DNA of 64,000 nucleotides from Pectobacterium carotovorum (GTDB taxonomy: Bacteria; Pseudomonadota; Gammaproteobacteria; Enterobacterales; Enterobacteriaceae): contig CP066552.1 in assembly GCA_016415585.1 (NCBI GenBank), positions 248,001 through 312,000 on the forward strand. Direction: 5' to 3'. The notes beneath the pieces were generated by a model. That model was not told the origin of the DNA. It saw only the letters and a list, made by a program, of their open reading frames with translations, and searched no databases. Numbering within the stretch: position 1 is the stretch's first letter; every line of letters starts with the position of its first letter. This document shows positions 1 through 9,502 of this stretch, piece after piece. Both the position numbers and the translations under genes were made by a program.

Positions 1-9
1 GCATTTATT

Positions 10-25
10 TTGAATAAAAATACAA
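10..25. promoter_or_regulatory. Probable ArgR operator (ARG box), partial set
   Basis: The stretch at 11-24 reads TGAAT-AAAA-ATACA, one mismatch from the ArgR half-site pair TGAATwwwwATTCA. ArgR normally binds two boxes about 3 bp apart. The other box and the promoter would lie at or beyond the left window edge, so only one box can be supported. Its place upstream of argC fits arginine repression of argCBH. The call rests on motif and position. Confidence 0.6.
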
Positions 26-164
26 TAATGCTCGGCGAAAGGAAACCCAAAGGTACGGCGATGGCGATTCGTCACTTTCACTGAGTTTCGCGGGTGAACA
101 GCGTACCGACGCTGGTGAGCCCTGTTACCTGTTCCATAGATAAGTAAGAAGGTATACGGATCCC

Positions 165-1169
165 ATGCTGAATACGCTGATTGTTGGTGCAAGTGGTTAT
201 ACCGGCGCTGAGCTTGCGCTCTACCTGAACCGTCACCCACAGATGAACATAACCGCTTTGATGGTTTCTGCGCAAAGTGTCGATGCAGGAAAATTGATTT
301 CTGATTTACATCCGCAGCTCAAAGGCATCATTGATGTACCGGTAAAACCGCTGACCGATGCGGAAGAAGCGGCGAAAGGCGTGGATGTCGTTTTTCTGGC
401 GACCGACCACAAAGTCAGCCACGATCTGGCCCCTGTTTTTCTGGCGGCAGGCTGTACTGTTTTTGATTTGTCCGGCGCGTTCCGCGTACAGGGCGCTGAA
501 TTTTATCGTCGCTATTATGGTTTTGAGCATCAACACCCTGACTGGCTGGCAAAAGCGGTTTACGGGCTGGCCGAATGGCGTGCGGAAAGCGTAAAACACG
601 CACAGCTGGTTGCCGTGCCAGGCTGTTATCCAACGGCTGCGCAGCTGGCGCTGAAGCCGCTGCTGGATGCCCAACTGCTGAACCCGGCTCAGTGGCCGGT
701 GATTAATGCCGTGAGCGGCGTGAGCGGGGCGGGGCGTAAAGCGTCTATGACCAGCAGCTTCTGTGAAGTCAGCCTGCAACCGTACGGTATTTTCAATCAC
801 CGCCATGAACCTGAAATTTCAACGCACCTCGGCACGCCAGTGATCTTCACTCCGCATTTGGGCAACTTCGCTCGTGGTATTCTGGAAACTATCGCCTGTC
901 GCCTGCAACCGGGCGTAACCCAGCAGGATGTCGCTGAGGCCTATCACAACGCTTATCACGATAAGCCGCTGGTTCGCCTGTACGATAAGGGCGTTCCGGC
1001 GCTGAAATCCGTTGTCGGCCTGCCGTTCTGCGATATCGGTTTCTCTGTCGACGGTGAACACCTGATCGTGGTGGCAACCGAAGATAACCTGCTGAAAGGC
1101 GCGGCGGCACAAGCTGTGCAATGCATGAACATTCGTTTTGGTTTCCCTGAAACCCAATCGTTAATTTAA
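165..1169 (+). CDS. argC: N-acetyl-gamma-glutamyl-phosphate reductase
   Basis: Third step of arginine synthesis: NADPH-dependent reduction of N-acetylglutamyl phosphate to the semialdehyde in the cytosol. The 334-residue protein has the expected length. The N-terminal nucleotide-binding glycine motif GASGYTG is at residues 8-14, and the catalytic cysteine sits in AVPGCYPT (Cys154). The start at 165 keeps the glycine motif at its usual distance from the N-terminus; an AAGG lies about 12 bases upstream, a rather long spacing. It is followed at 37 bp by argB on the same strand, and an ARG-box-like site lies near the left edge. E. coli argE would be expected divergently to the left, outside the window. 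Confidence 0.97.
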   Translation: MLNTLIVGASGYTGAELALYLNRHPQMNITALMVSAQSVDAGKLISDLHPQLKGIIDVPVKPLTDAEEAAKGVDVVFLATDHKVSHDLAPVFLAAGCTVFDLSGAFRVQGAEFYRRYYGFEHQHPDWLAKAVYGLAEWRAESVKHAQLVAVPGCYPTAAQLALKPLLDAQLLNPAQWPVINAVSGVSGAGRKASMTSSFCEVSLQPYGIFNHRHEPEISTHLGTPVIFTPHLGNFARGILETIACRLQPGVTQQDVAEAYHNAYHDKPLVRLYDKGVPALKSVVGLPFCDIGFSVDGEHLIVVATEDNLLKGAAAQAVQCMNIRFGFPETQSLI

Positions 1170-1206
1170 TGACTACTGGTCCCGACATTTCGAGGCGCGA
1201 AGCATA

Positions 1207-1980
1207 ATGAATCCGTTAATTATCAAATTAGGTGGCGTTTTACTGGATAGCGAAGAAGCGCTGGAGCGTCTGTTCACCGCGCTGGTGGCTTACCGTCAGG
1301 AACACCAGCGTCCGCTGGTGATTGTGCACGGCGGCGGCTGTCTGGTGGATGACCTGATGAAGAAACTGTCGCTGCCCGTCGTGAAGAAAAACGGCCTACG
1401 CGTCACGCCTGCCGATCAGATCGATATCATCACCGGTGCGCTGGCGGGTTCCGCCAACAAGACGCTGCTGTCATGGGCGAAGAAGCATGACATCAATGCC
1501 GTCGGCTTGTGTCTGGGCGATGGCGGCAGCACGACGGTCACGCAGTTAGATGAGTCTTTGGGCTTTGTGGGTAAGGCAGAAGCGGGGTCGCCTGCGCTGC
1601 TGAACACGCTGTTGTCTGCGGGCTATCTGCCTGTTGTTAGCTCCATCGGTATTACGGCACAGGGCGACCTGATGAACGTCAACGCCGATCAGGCAGCGAC
1701 GGCACTTGCGCAAACGCTGGGTGCGGATTTAATCCTGCTGTCTGACGTGAGCGGCATTCTGGATGGTAAAGGCCAGCGTATTGCCGAAATGACGGCAGAG
1801 AAAGCCGAGCAGCTGATCGCTCAGGGCATCATCACCGACGGCATGATTGTTAAGGTTAACGCCGCGCTGGATGCCGCGCGTGCGCTGGGCCGTCCGGTTG
1901 ATATCGCCAGCTGGCGTCATGCTGAGCAGCTACCTGCGCTGTTCAATGGCGTGGCGATTGGCACGCGTATTCTGGCGTAA
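1207..1980 (+). CDS. argB: Acetylglutamate kinase
   Basis: Phosphorylates N-acetylglutamate, the second step of arginine synthesis. The 257-residue length matches the E. coli enzyme. The amino-acid-kinase fold shows in the N-terminal IIKLGG (Lys7, Gly9-Gly10) and the glycine-rich HGGG at residues 41-44, which contact ATP phosphates. It lacks the N-terminal extension typical of arginine-feedback-inhibited kinases, as in other enterobacteria, where control is expected through argA and ArgR. The start follows a GAGGCGCG ribosome-binding sequence. It lies between argC and argH and is presumably cotranscribed with them. Confidence 0.97.
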   Translation: MNPLIIKLGGVLLDSEEALERLFTALVAYRQEHQRPLVIVHGGGCLVDDLMKKLSLPVVKKNGLRVTPADQIDIITGALAGSANKTLLSWAKKHDINAVGLCLGDGGSTTVTQLDESLGFVGKAEAGSPALLNTLLSAGYLPVVSSIGITAQGDLMNVNADQAATALAQTLGADLILLSDVSGILDGKGQRIAEMTAEKAEQLIAQGIITDGMIVKVNAALDAARALGRPVDIASWRHAEQLPALFNGVAIGTRILA

Positions 1981-2042
1981 GTCGTTTCTGGGTATGGCAT
2001 GATGCGATACCAACGTGAATTATATTTTTGGGAGTAAGGGTT

Positions 2043-3416
2043 ATGGCTTTGTGGGGCGGTCGGTTTAGTCAGGCAGCAGATCAGCGTTTTAAACAATTTA
2101 ATGACTCACTGCGGTTTGATTACCGTCTGGCGGAACAGGACATCGTTGGCTCGATCGGCTGGTCGAAAGCACTGGTGACGGTCAATGTGCTCAGCGAGCA
2201 GGAACAGCAACAGCTGGAACAGGCGCTGAATGCGCTGCTGGTTGAGGTACAGGCTGATCCTGAGATGATCCTGCAAAGCGATGCAGAAGACATTCATAGC
2301 TGGGTTGAACTGCGTCTGATTGAGAAAGTCGGCGATTTAGGTAAAAAGCTGCATACCGGTCGTAGCCGTAACGATCAGGTCGCGACGGATCTGAAACTGT
2401 GGTGCAAGGCGCAGATTGCCGAGCTGCTGCTGTCGGTACGCCAGCTGCGTCAGGCGCTGGTTACGACAGCGGAAGCCAATCAGGATGCGGTGATGCCGGG
2501 TTACACCCACCTACAGCGCGCACAGCCGGTGACGTTTGCCCACTGGTGTCTGGCCTACCATGAAATGCTGGCGCGTGATGAAAGCCGTCTGGAAGATACG
2601 CTGAAGCGTCTGGATGTCAGCCCGCTGGGCTGCGGTGCGCTGGCAGGAACGGCTTATCCAATCGACCGTGAGCAACTGGCGGGCTGGCTGGGATTTGCCT
2701 CGGCCACGCGTAACAGTCTGGATACGGTTTCCGATCGCGATCATGTACTGGAACTGCTGTCCGATGCTTCGATCGGCATGATCCACCTGTCGCGCTTTGC
2801 CGAAGATCTGATCTTCTTCAACAGCGGTGAAGCGGCGTTCGTTGAGCTGTCTGACCGTGTGACATCCGGTTCTTCCCTGATGCCACAGAAGAAAAACCCA
2901 GATGCGCTAGAGCTGATTCGCGGTAAATGCGGTCGTGTACAGGGCGCGTTGACCGGCATGATGATGACGCTTAAAGGCCTGCCGCTGGCGTATAACAAAG
3001 ACATGCAGGAAGACAAAGAAGGGCTGTTTGACGCGCTGGATACCTGGCACGACTGCCTGATGATGGCGGGTCTGGTGCTGGAAGGCATTCAGGTTAAACG
3101 TCCGCGCTGTAAAGAAGCGGCCGAGCAAGGCTATGCGAACTCGACAGAGCTGGCGGATTATCTGGTCGCTAAAGGCGTGCCGTTCCGTGAAGCGCACCAT
3201 ATCGTGGGCGAAGCGGTAGTTGAAGCCATTCGTCAGGGCAAAGCATTGGAAGCGTTGCCGCTGGCCGATCTGCAAAAATTCAGCGCCGTGATTGGCGAGG
3301 ATGTGTACCCGATTCTGGCGCTGCAATCCTGCCTGGATAAGCGTGCGGCACAAGGTGGCGTATCACCACAGCAGGTTGCTAAAGCGATTGGCGATGCGAA
3401 GCAGCGCCTAGCCTAA
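2043..3416 (+). CDS. argH: Argininosuccinate lyase
   Basis: Last step of arginine synthesis: cleaves argininosuccinate to arginine and fumarate. The fumarase/aspartase superfamily signature [11 protein letters not shown] is present near residue 280. I chose the ATG at 2043 (MALWGGRF), which gives 457 residues like E. coli ArgH and follows GGGAGTAAGGG; an in-frame ATG at 2028 would overlap that ribosome-binding site. It follows argB by about 60 bp and is closed by a strong terminator at 3438-3475. In E. coli argH is followed by oxyR and neighbours; here rmuC comes next. Confidence 0.97.
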   Translation: MALWGGRFSQAADQRFKQFNDSLRFDYRLAEQDIVGSIGWSKALVTVNVLSEQEQQQLEQALNALLVEVQADPEMILQSDAEDIHSWVELRLIEKVGDLGKKLHTGRSRNDQVATDLKLWCKAQIAELLLSVRQLRQALVTTAEANQDAVMPGYTHLQRAQPVTFAHWCLAYHEMLARDESRLEDTLKRLDVSPLGCGALAGTAYPIDREQLAGWLGFASATRNSLDTVSDRDHVLELLSDASIGMIHLSRFAEDLIFFNSGEAAFVELSDRVTSGSSLMPQKKNPDALELIRGKCGRVQGALTGMMMTLKGLPLAYNKDMQEDKEGLFDALDTWHDCLMMAGLVLEGIQVKRPRCKEAAEQGYANSTELADYLVAKGVPFREAHHIVGEAVVEAIRQGKALEALPLADLQKFSAVIGEDVYPILALQSCLDKRAAQGGVSPQQVAKAIGDAKQRLA

Positions 3417-3437
3417 GTTGCCCTCTTCTGTTTCAGT

Positions 3438-3475
3438 TCCCCCAACGTGGTGTTTCGCGTTGGGGGGATTTCTGC
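3438..3475 (+). terminator. Rho-independent terminator of argCBH
   Basis: Nine-base perfect stem CCCCCAACG (3439-3447) with CGTTGGGGG (3458-3466) around a 10-base loop, followed by a T-containing tail. It begins about 20 bases after the argH stop. Confidence 0.85.
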
Positions 3476-3568
3476 GTTACCGATCTGATTCTTCTGCAAA
3501 TTATTATCTATCCATGTTCATATGGAATGCGGCTCGCATTTTTCTGCTCAGCGTCTTCCCCACCGGAA

Positions 3569-3596
3569 TTGTTTCTGGACATCCATACAGTATCAT
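3569..3596 (+). promoter_or_regulatory. rmuC promoter with LexA-like box in the spacer
   Basis: TTGTTT (3569-3574) and TATCAT (3591-3596) form a sigma-70 -35/-10 pair with a 16-bp spacer. The spacer itself (3575-3590) reads CTGGACATCCATACAG, which fits the LexA rule CTG-N10-CAG and has the 3' ACAGTA of the consensus. LexA bound here would block RNA polymerase directly. Both promoter and operator are sequence matches only. Confidence 0.65.
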
Positions 3597-3636
3597 TTTA
3601 CCTTGACCAGCAGCGTGAAAGGCCTGCGGAGGCAAA

Positions 3637-5196
3637 GTGGATATCAGCATATTTTATGGTCTAGGCGGCAGTGCGGTCGGGCTACTGGTCGGGTGGTTGG
3701 TTGCCAGCTTGATTCATCAGCAGAAGCTGTCGCAGCATGACACCGAACAGCGGTTGCTGGCGCAGACATTGCAGCAGGCTCAACAGTCGCTCAGCGAACA
3801 GCAGCAGGTAAAGCAGCAGGACGAACAGCGGCTGCGGCAAAACGAGCTGGAACTGCGCACGGTTCACGCTCAGCTCTCTGCCAGCCATGAAAAGCTGCAA
3901 CAGCTTACTGAACTCCGTGAAGAGTGCGTGCAGTTAAATCAGGAACTGCGAACGCTGCGTGAAATCAACAGCGCGCAGGAAGCGGAGCTGCGGGAAGTCA
4001 CCATTCGGTTGGAAGAAACCCGTATGGCGGCGGAAGAGAAGCAGCGACTGCTGGCAAACAGTGAACAGCGGTTGACTACGCAGTTTGAGAATCTGGCGAA
4101 CCGGATTTTTGAACACAGCGGTCGTAAGGTGGATGAACAAAATAAACAGAGTCTGGATAAGCTGCTGATGCCGCTGCGTGAGCAGCTTGATGGGTTCCGC
4201 CGTCAGGTGCAGGACAGCTTTGGTGCGGAAGCGCGTGAGCGTCACACGTTGGCGCATGAAATCCGCAATCTGCAACAGCTGAACGCGCAGATGGCACATG
4301 AAGCCATCAACCTGACGAAAGCCCTGAAGGGCGACAATAAGACGCAGGGTAACTGGGGGGAAGTGGTGTTAAGCCGCGTGCTCGAAGCCTCCGGCCTGCG
4401 CGAAGGCTACGAGTATCAAACACAGGTCAGCGTGCAAACAGGCACAAATAGCCGCCTGCAACCGGATGTCATCGTGCGTTTACCGCAGGGCAAAGATGTC
4501 GTGATCGATGCCAAGATGTCGCTGGTGGCCTACGAGCGCTATTTCAATAGTGACGATGACGCAGAGCGGAGTGTGGCGTTGAACGAACATTTGCTCTCGG
4601 TTCGCAGCCATATTCGGCAGTTGAGCAGCAAAGATTATCAGCAGCTTCCGGGTCTGCGTTCGCTAGACTATGTGCTCATGTTTATTCCCGTTGAACCTGC
4701 TTTTCTGGTCGCTATCGATCGCCAGCCCGAATTGATCAACGAGGCGTTAAAACACAATATTATGCTGGTCAGCCCGACCACGCTGTTGGTGGCATTACGC
4801 ACCATCAACAATTTATGGCGCTATGAACAACAGAGCCGCAACGCACAGCAGATCGCCGAAAAAGCTTCACGGTTATATGATAAGTTGCGGCTGTTTGTGG
4901 ATGATATGGAAACACTGGGGCAAAGTCTGGATAAAGCGCAGGGCACTTATCGTCAGGCGATGAATAAACTTTCCTCTGGGCGTGGTAACCTTATTGGCCA
5001 GGCTGAGGGGTTCCGTGCGCTGGGCGTAGAAATTAAACGCACGATCAGTCCGTCATTAGCAGAAAAAGCAACGACCCATGAGCACGCTGAACGCGATGAA
5101 TTACCGGATTCCGTAGCACCCGACGCTGTTTCACCAACCGTGAAAACGGAGGGCGAAGAAGGGGAATCCCCCTTAGCGACCCGTAACCTATCCTAA
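3637..5196 (+). CDS. rmuC: DNA recombination protein RmuC
   Basis: RmuC limits inversion and recombination at short inverted repeats; its C-terminal half resembles restriction-type nuclease folds. The 519-residue product starts with GTG after GGAGG (MDISIFYGLGGSAVG), has one N-terminal hydrophobic segment (about residues 5-27), then a long glutamine/glutamate-rich coiled coil to about residue 190, then the conserved RmuC domain (around GNWGEVVLSRVLEASGL and VVIDAKMSL). The C-terminal tail is acidic and poorly conserved. The last two codons and the stop lie inside an ERIC repeat starting at 5189. In E. coli the gene is preceded by udp, which is absent here. Confidence 0.95.
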   Translation: MDISIFYGLGGSAVGLLVGWLVASLIHQQKLSQHDTEQRLLAQTLQQAQQSLSEQQQVKQQDEQRLRQNELELRTVHAQLSASHEKLQQLTELREECVQLNQELRTLREINSAQEAELREVTIRLEETRMAAEEKQRLLANSEQRLTTQFENLANRIFEHSGRKVDEQNKQSLDKLLMPLREQLDGFRRQVQDSFGAEARERHTLAHEIRNLQQLNAQMAHEAINLTKALKGDNKTQGNWGEVVLSRVLEASGLREGYEYQTQVSVQTGTNSRLQPDVIVRLPQGKDVVIDAKMSLVAYERYFNSDDDAERSVALNEHLLSVRSHIRQLSSKDYQQLPGLRSLDYVLMFIPVEPAFLVAIDRQPELINEALKHNIMLVSPTTLLVALRTINNLWRYEQQSRNAQQIAEKASRLYDKLRLFVDDMETLGQSLDKAQGTYRQAMNKLSSGRGNLIGQAEGFRALGVEIKRTISPSLAEKATTHEHAERDELPDSVAPDAVSPTVKTEGEEGESPLATRNLS

Positions 5197-5382
5197 ATAA
5201 TTCGAGTTGCGTGACAAAACGTTAGCGTTTTGAACAACGCAAGGCGTTGGCCCGTTAGGGCGAGGCTCATTTATACACCTCGTAGCGCGGCAAGCGCACG
5301 AGTCCTCAGGAGCTTACTCAAGTAAGTGACTGAGGTGAGTAAGTGAAGCCAACGCACAAGCAGCTTGAAGTATGACGGATAT
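5189..5382 (+). repeat. ERIC (IRU) element with hairpin-rich insertion
   Basis: The ends form an imperfect terminal inverted repeat: TATCC...TAATTCGAGTTGC at 5189-5210 against the reverse complement of GCAGCTTGAAGTATGACGG near 5360-5382. The core contains CAGGAGCTTACTCAAGTAAG and the GCCAACGCAC word of enterobacterial ERIC repeats. At 194 bp it exceeds the usual ~127 bp. The extra DNA, about 5211-5285, holds adjacent perfect hairpins at 5216-5231, 5235-5249, 5250-5261 and 5261-5282. It fills most of the rmuC-ubiE gap and supplies the rmuC stop codon. Confidence 0.88.
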
Positions 5383-5515
5383 AAATAGGTATGGATTTCG
5401 CGGGCTTGGCACTAGGCTATGCGAAATTAGTGCAGTGGGGTTTTTATACGGGTCTGGTACACTCTCACCATAAATGGGTAGACCCGAAATTTGACTGAAA
5501 TAGTAGGCGGATAAG

Positions 5516-6271
5516 ATGGCAAGTGAGCAGGAGAAAACGGCCGACTTTGGTTTTCGGACTGTCGCCAGAGATGAAAAAGAAGTCATGGTGGCTGAGGTTT
5601 TTCATTCTGTAGCAGCAAAGTATGACTTGATGAATGACCTGATGTCCTTTGGTATCCACCGTATCTGGAAGCGTTTCACTATCGAATGCAGTGGGGTAAG
5701 ACGTAATCAGCGAGTTCTGGATCTTGCCGGAGGAACAGGGGATCTAACTGCCAAGTTCTCCCGTATGGTTGGCGAAGGTGGTGAAGTCATTCTGGCGGAC
5801 ATCAACGCATCAATGCTGAAAGTGGGCCGCGAAAAACTGCGTAATAAAGGCATTATCGACAACATCAACTACGTGCAGGCCAATGCTGAAGCGCTGCCGT
5901 TCCCTGATGACTTCTTCGACTGCATTACTATCTCCTTTGGTCTTCGCAACGTGACGGACAAAAACAAAGCGCTGCGTTCGATGTACCGTGTTCTGAAGCC
6001 CGGTGGTCGCTTACTGGTGTTGGAGTTTTCCAAACCGGTGATTAAACAGCTGAGCAAAGTTTATGACGCTTATTCATTTCATATCCTGCCGAAGATTGGC
6101 GAAGCCGTAGCAAGTGATGCTGGGAGCTACCGCTATCTGGCGGAATCTATCCGCATGCACCCCGATCAGGAAACGCTGAAAGGGATGATGATCGATGCCG
6201 GTTTTGACAGTGTTAACTATTTCAACCTCACCGGTGGAATCGTTGCGCTGCATCGTGGGTTTAAATTCTGA
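5516..6271 (+). CDS. ubiE: Ubiquinone/menaquinone C-methyltransferase
   Basis: SAM-dependent C-methyltransferase acting in ubiquinone and menaquinone synthesis. The 251-residue length equals E. coli UbiE. The SAM-binding motif [11 protein letters not shown] is at about residues 66-76, with the downstream family motifs [14 protein letters not shown] and ISFGLRNV. The ATG at 5516 follows GGCGGATAAG. It heads ubiE-ubiJ-ubiB, with ubiJ starting 12 bases after its stop. Its promoter must lie between the ERIC element and 5515; I could not assign a convincing -35/-10 pair there. Confidence 0.97.
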   Translation: MASEQEKTADFGFRTVARDEKEVMVAEVFHSVAAKYDLMNDLMSFGIHRIWKRFTIECSGVRRNQRVLDLAGGTGDLTAKFSRMVGEGGEVILADINASMLKVGREKLRNKGIIDNINYVQANAEALPFPDDFFDCITISFGLRNVTDKNKALRSMYRVLKPGGRLLVLEFSKPVIKQLSKVYDAYSFHILPKIGEAVASDAGSYRYLAESIRMHPDQETLKGMMIDAGFDSVNYFNLTGGIVALHRGFKF

Positions 6272-6283
6272 TTGGAAACGCCA

Positions 6284-6907
6284 ATGCTGATAACGTCTTT
6301 TCTGACTGCTACGCTGGAAACCGCGCTGAATCAGCTGCTTTTTCACGATACGGTTTCTTGCGATCGCAGCATGAAGTCTGCACGCCAGCGCTTGCAGGGG
6401 AAAACACTTCAGATCGAGTTGGCTGAACTGGATGTGCCCTTGGTGCTGGTGTTTAACGAACAGCGGCTGGACGTGATCAGCCAATGGGGCGAGCCTGCGG
6501 ATTGCTGCCTGAAAACACGCGTTCCGGTTCTGATGAAATTACGCGATCGTCAACAGCTATCGTCGCTGATGCGCAGTGGCGAGCTGATGATAGAAGGCGA
6601 TATTCAAGTCGTTCAACAGTTCATCGTGCTGTTTGATCTGGCGGAGTTCGATCCGGCGGAGTGGTTGTCCCCTTATCTGGGCGATATTGTTGCTCAGGGT
6701 CTTACCCAGACGGTACAGAAAACCCTGAGCTTCCTGAAACGATCTCTACATCAGCAGCAACATTTCCTGTCCGAGACGTTAACGGAAGAGTGGCGACTGG
6801 CTCCGGGAAAACTGGAAAATGCCTGGTTCCATGAGGAAATTGTTGCGTTGGATAAATCCGCCGATACGTTGTCCGAACGGCTGGCGAAGCTGGAGGCTTT
6901 ACGATGA
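6284..6907 (+). CDS. ubiJ: Ubiquinone biosynthesis accessory factor UbiJ
   Basis: UbiJ (formerly YigP) is a lipid-binding SCP2-like accessory protein of the soluble Ubi complex that acts on hydrophobic ubiquinone precursors. I chose the ATG at 6284 ([12 protein letters not shown], 207 aa) because GGAA lies 6-7 bases upstream; a TTG at 6272 is possible but would put that site inside the coding region. The conserved stretch [17 protein letters not shown] and the GDIQVVQQF segment match the family. Its last four bases overlap the ubiB start (ATGA), suggesting translational coupling. Confidence 0.93.
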   Translation: MLITSFLTATLETALNQLLFHDTVSCDRSMKSARQRLQGKTLQIELAELDVPLVLVFNEQRLDVISQWGEPADCCLKTRVPVLMKLRDRQQLSSLMRSGELMIEGDIQVVQQFIVLFDLAEFDPAEWLSPYLGDIVAQGLTQTVQKTLSFLKRSLHQQQHFLSETLTEEWRLAPGKLENAWFHEEIVALDKSADTLSERLAKLEALR

Positions 6908-8544
6908 CGCCCAGTGAATTACGCCGCCTTTACAGCATTGTGCGTGTGCTGTTGAGCTATGGTCTGGACGAGCTTATTCCTAAAATGCGACTGACGTTTC
7001 CGTTACGTGTGGGTCGTCGTCTGCTGTTCTGGTTACCCAATTGCCACCGCAACAAGCCTTTAGGGGAACGTCTACGTTTGGCGCTTCAGGAACTGGGGCC
7101 TGTGTGGATTAAGTTCGGACAAATGATGTCTACACGCCGCGATCTGTTCCCACCGGCTATCGCCGATCAACTGGCGATGTTGCAGGATAAGGTTGAGCCG
7201 TTTGATGGCAAACTGGCGCGCGAACAGATTGAGCTGTCGATGGGCGGAATCCCTCTTGAAGAGTGGTTTGACGATTTTGATATTAAGCCGCTGGCCTCTG
7301 CCTCGATTGCGCAAGTGCATACCGCCTGCCTGAAAAGCAACGGAAAAGAGATCGTTATCAAGGTCATTCGCCCGGATATTTTGCCTGTCATCAAGGCGGA
7401 TATGCGCCTGATGAAACGTCTGGCGGGGTGGTTGCCTCACCTGTTGCCGGATGGTCGCCGCCTGCGTCCGCGCGAAGTGGTGCTGGAATATGAAAAAACG
7501 CTGCTTGATGAGCTGAACTTGCTGCGAGAAGCGGCAAACGCTATTCAACTGCGGCGTAATTTTGAGAACAGCCCGATGCTGTATGTGCCGGAAGTTTATT
7601 CGGATTATTGCAGCGAAAGCATGTTGGTGATGGAGCGAATCTACGGTATTCCTGTTTCTGATGTCGACACGCTGAAAGCCAATGGCACGGATATGAAGTT
7701 ACTGGCAGAACGCGGCGTTCAGGTTTTCTTCACGCAGGTGTTCCGCGATAGCTTCTTCCATGCAGATATGCATCCCGGCAATATCTTTATCAGCTACGAG
7801 CACCCGGAGGACCCGCAATACATCGGTATTGATTGCGGTATCGTCGGTTCGTTGAATAAAGAAGATAAGCGCTATCTGGCTGAGAATTTCATCGCCTTCT
7901 TCAACCGTGATTATCGCAAAGTTGCCGAACTGCATGTGGATTCGGGCTGGGTGCCTCCAGACACCAATGTTGCAGATTTTGAGTTTGCTATTCGTACGGT
8001 TTGTGAGCCGATCTTCGAGAAGCCGTTGGCGGAAATTTCGTTCGGCCATGTGTTATTGAATTTGTTTAATACGGCGCGTCGCTTCAATATGGAAGTACAG
8101 CCTCAATTGGTGTTGCTGCAAAAAACGCTGTTGTATATTGAAGGGGTTGGTCGGCAGCTTTATCCGCAGCTTGACCTGTGGAAAACGGCCAAGCCGTTTC
8201 TGGAGAACTGGTTGAAGCAACAGGTCGGTTTACCTGCTGTATTCCGTGCACTCAAAGAAAAGGCACCGTTCTGGGCTGAGAAATTGCCGGAAATCCCTGA
8301 GCTGTTTTATGACGGATTGCGTCAGAATAAGATGTTAAAACAAAGCGTCGATAAGCTGACTCATGAGCTGAGAACGCAGCAGGCGCGCCAAGGGCAATCA
8401 CGATATCTTTTGGGTATTGGCGCAACGCTGCTAATCAGTGGTACGTTGTTACTGGTCAGCCGTGTTGAAGCCGATATGGTTCCCGCGGGGTTGATGGCGG
8501 CAGGAATCGTCGTCTGGATTATCGGTTGGCGTCGAACTCGTTGA
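6904..8544 (+). CDS. ubiB: Ubiquinone biosynthesis regulatory ATPase UbiB
   Basis: Atypical ABC1/ADCK-family protein kinase-like ATPase needed for ubiquinone synthesis, thought to help extract or deliver membrane-bound precursors. The 546 residues include the family KxGQ motif ([15 protein letters not shown], about residue 63), the alanine-rich ASASIAQVH loop that replaces a normal glycine loop, the catalytic-loop region [10 protein letters not shown] and the metal-binding IGIDCGIVG. Two hydrophobic C-terminal segments (about 498-543) form the membrane anchor. The start overlaps ubiJ by four bases. Confidence 0.97.
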   Translation: MTPSELRRLYSIVRVLLSYGLDELIPKMRLTFPLRVGRRLLFWLPNCHRNKPLGERLRLALQELGPVWIKFGQMMSTRRDLFPPAIADQLAMLQDKVEPFDGKLAREQIELSMGGIPLEEWFDDFDIKPLASASIAQVHTACLKSNGKEIVIKVIRPDILPVIKADMRLMKRLAGWLPHLLPDGRRLRPREVVLEYEKTLLDELNLLREAANAIQLRRNFENSPMLYVPEVYSDYCSESMLVMERIYGIPVSDVDTLKANGTDMKLLAERGVQVFFTQVFRDSFFHADMHPGNIFISYEHPEDPQYIGIDCGIVGSLNKEDKRYLAENFIAFFNRDYRKVAELHVDSGWVPPDTNVADFEFAIRTVCEPIFEKPLAEISFGHVLLNLFNTARRFNMEVQPQLVLLQKTLLYIEGVGRQLYPQLDLWKTAKPFLENWLKQQVGLPAVFRALKEKAPFWAEKLPEIPELFYDGLRQNKMLKQSVDKLTHELRTQQARQGQSRYLLGIGATLLISGTLLLVSRVEADMVPAGLMAAGIVVWIIGWRRTR

Positions 8545-8626
8545 AGCAGATCATGATGCACGTCAGAATTACCCGATATAATAACGAGAATTCTGTCGTT
8601 CCCCTTTTTGAAAAGAGGTAAATGTT

Positions 8627-8884
8627 ATGAGTATTAGTCCAATGAATTTGGTGATTATCGCCGTAATTGTTGTACTGTTATTTGGCACCAAAAAACTCAG
8701 AACGCTGGGTTCGGATCTGGGTGCCTCCATCAAAGGTTTTAAGAAAGCGATGGGTGACGATCAGCCGTCTACTGGCGCAGACAAAACGCAGCCAGATGCC
8801 GATTTCTCTACCAAGTCTATCGCTGACAACCAATCAGACGCCAAGCCGGGCGAAACGAAGAGCCAGCATAAAGAGCAGGTGTAA
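8627..8884 (+). CDS. tatA: Sec-independent protein translocase subunit TatA
   Basis: Pore-forming subunit of the twin-arginine translocase, which exports folded proteins across the inner membrane. The 85-residue protein has one N-terminal transmembrane helix ([13 protein letters not shown], about residues 7-19), the conserved FGTKKLR hinge, an amphipathic helix ([12 protein letters not shown]) and a hydrophilic tail. It is slightly shorter at the N-terminus than E. coli TatA. The ATG follows AAAAGAGGTAAA. It heads tatABC, with tatB starting 3 bases after its stop. Confidence 0.97.
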   Translation: MSISPMNLVIIAVIVVLLFGTKKLRTLGSDLGASIKGFKKAMGDDQPSTGADKTQPDADFSTKSIADNQSDAKPGETKSQHKEQV

Positions 8885-8887
8885 TCT

Positions 8888-9499
8888 GTGTTCGATATCG
8901 GTTTTGGTGAATTGTTATTGGTGATGGTTCTCGGCCTGATTGTTCTCGGGCCGGAGCGTTTGCCTGTGGCAGTCAGAACGGTTGCAAGCTGGATCAGGAC
9001 GCTGCGTTCGCTGGCGTCTACGGTTCAGAATGAACTGTCGCAGGAACTGAAACTCCAGGAGTTTCAGGAAAGCCTGAAGAAAGTCGAAAAAGCCAGTTTG
9101 CAGAATCTGTCGCCTGAGTTGAAAGCCTCAATGGATGAACTCAAAGAAGCGGCGGAAGCGATGAAACGCGGCTATACCGAGCCATTGTCACCGCAGAAAT
9201 CAGATGATCACCAAAAGTCAGATGATCATAGCACGTCAGATGGCCATAGTGCGACGGTGGAACCGCAGCGCAACACCCCGCTAAACGATCCGGAAGCGGC
9301 CTACGATGGGGTGATCGAAGCGGAAACCGCAGTACGTCCGGCAGTTAGTCAGCCTAAACCTGAAAGCGCTACTGTTGCTGAACATCACCATGATGATCAC
9401 AATGCCACGAGTGATAAAGCTGTCGGCAACGATAATGTCAAACCTGAGCAGTCCCAGTCTTCTGCTGTTTCTGCCCGTCAACCGAGCGATAGTCGTTAG
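8888..9499 (+). CDS. tatB: Sec-independent protein translocase subunit TatB
   Basis: Receptor-complex subunit that with TatC recognises twin-arginine signal peptides. It starts with GTG ([20 protein letters not shown]), one transmembrane helix (about residues 5-21), the invariant GPERLP motif and a long amphipathic helix. At 203 residues it is longer than E. coli TatB (171). The excess is in the unstructured tail, which holds three in-phase 18-bp tandem repeats at 9200-9253 ([18 protein letters not shown]) and a second His/Asp cluster (HHHDDH). The tail is not expected to be essential. Confidence 0.96.
   Translation: MFDIGFGELLLVMVLGLIVLGPERLPVAVRTVASWIRTLRSLASTVQNELSQELKLQEFQESLKKVEKASLQNLSPELKASMDELKEAAEAMKRGYTEPLSPQKSDDHQKSDDHSTSDGHSATVEPQRNTPLNDPEAAYDGVIEAETAVRPAVSQPKPESATVAEHHHDDHNATSDKAVGNDNVKPEQSQSSAVSARQPSDSR
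9200..9253 (+). repeat. Three 18-bp tandem repeats in tatB
   Basis: Units begin at 9200, 9218 and 9236, each opening TCAGATG. They keep the reading frame and encode [12 protein letters not shown] and SDGHSA. The first two units are most alike and the third has diverged. Confidence 0.85.
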
Positions 9500-9502
9500 T
9501 TT

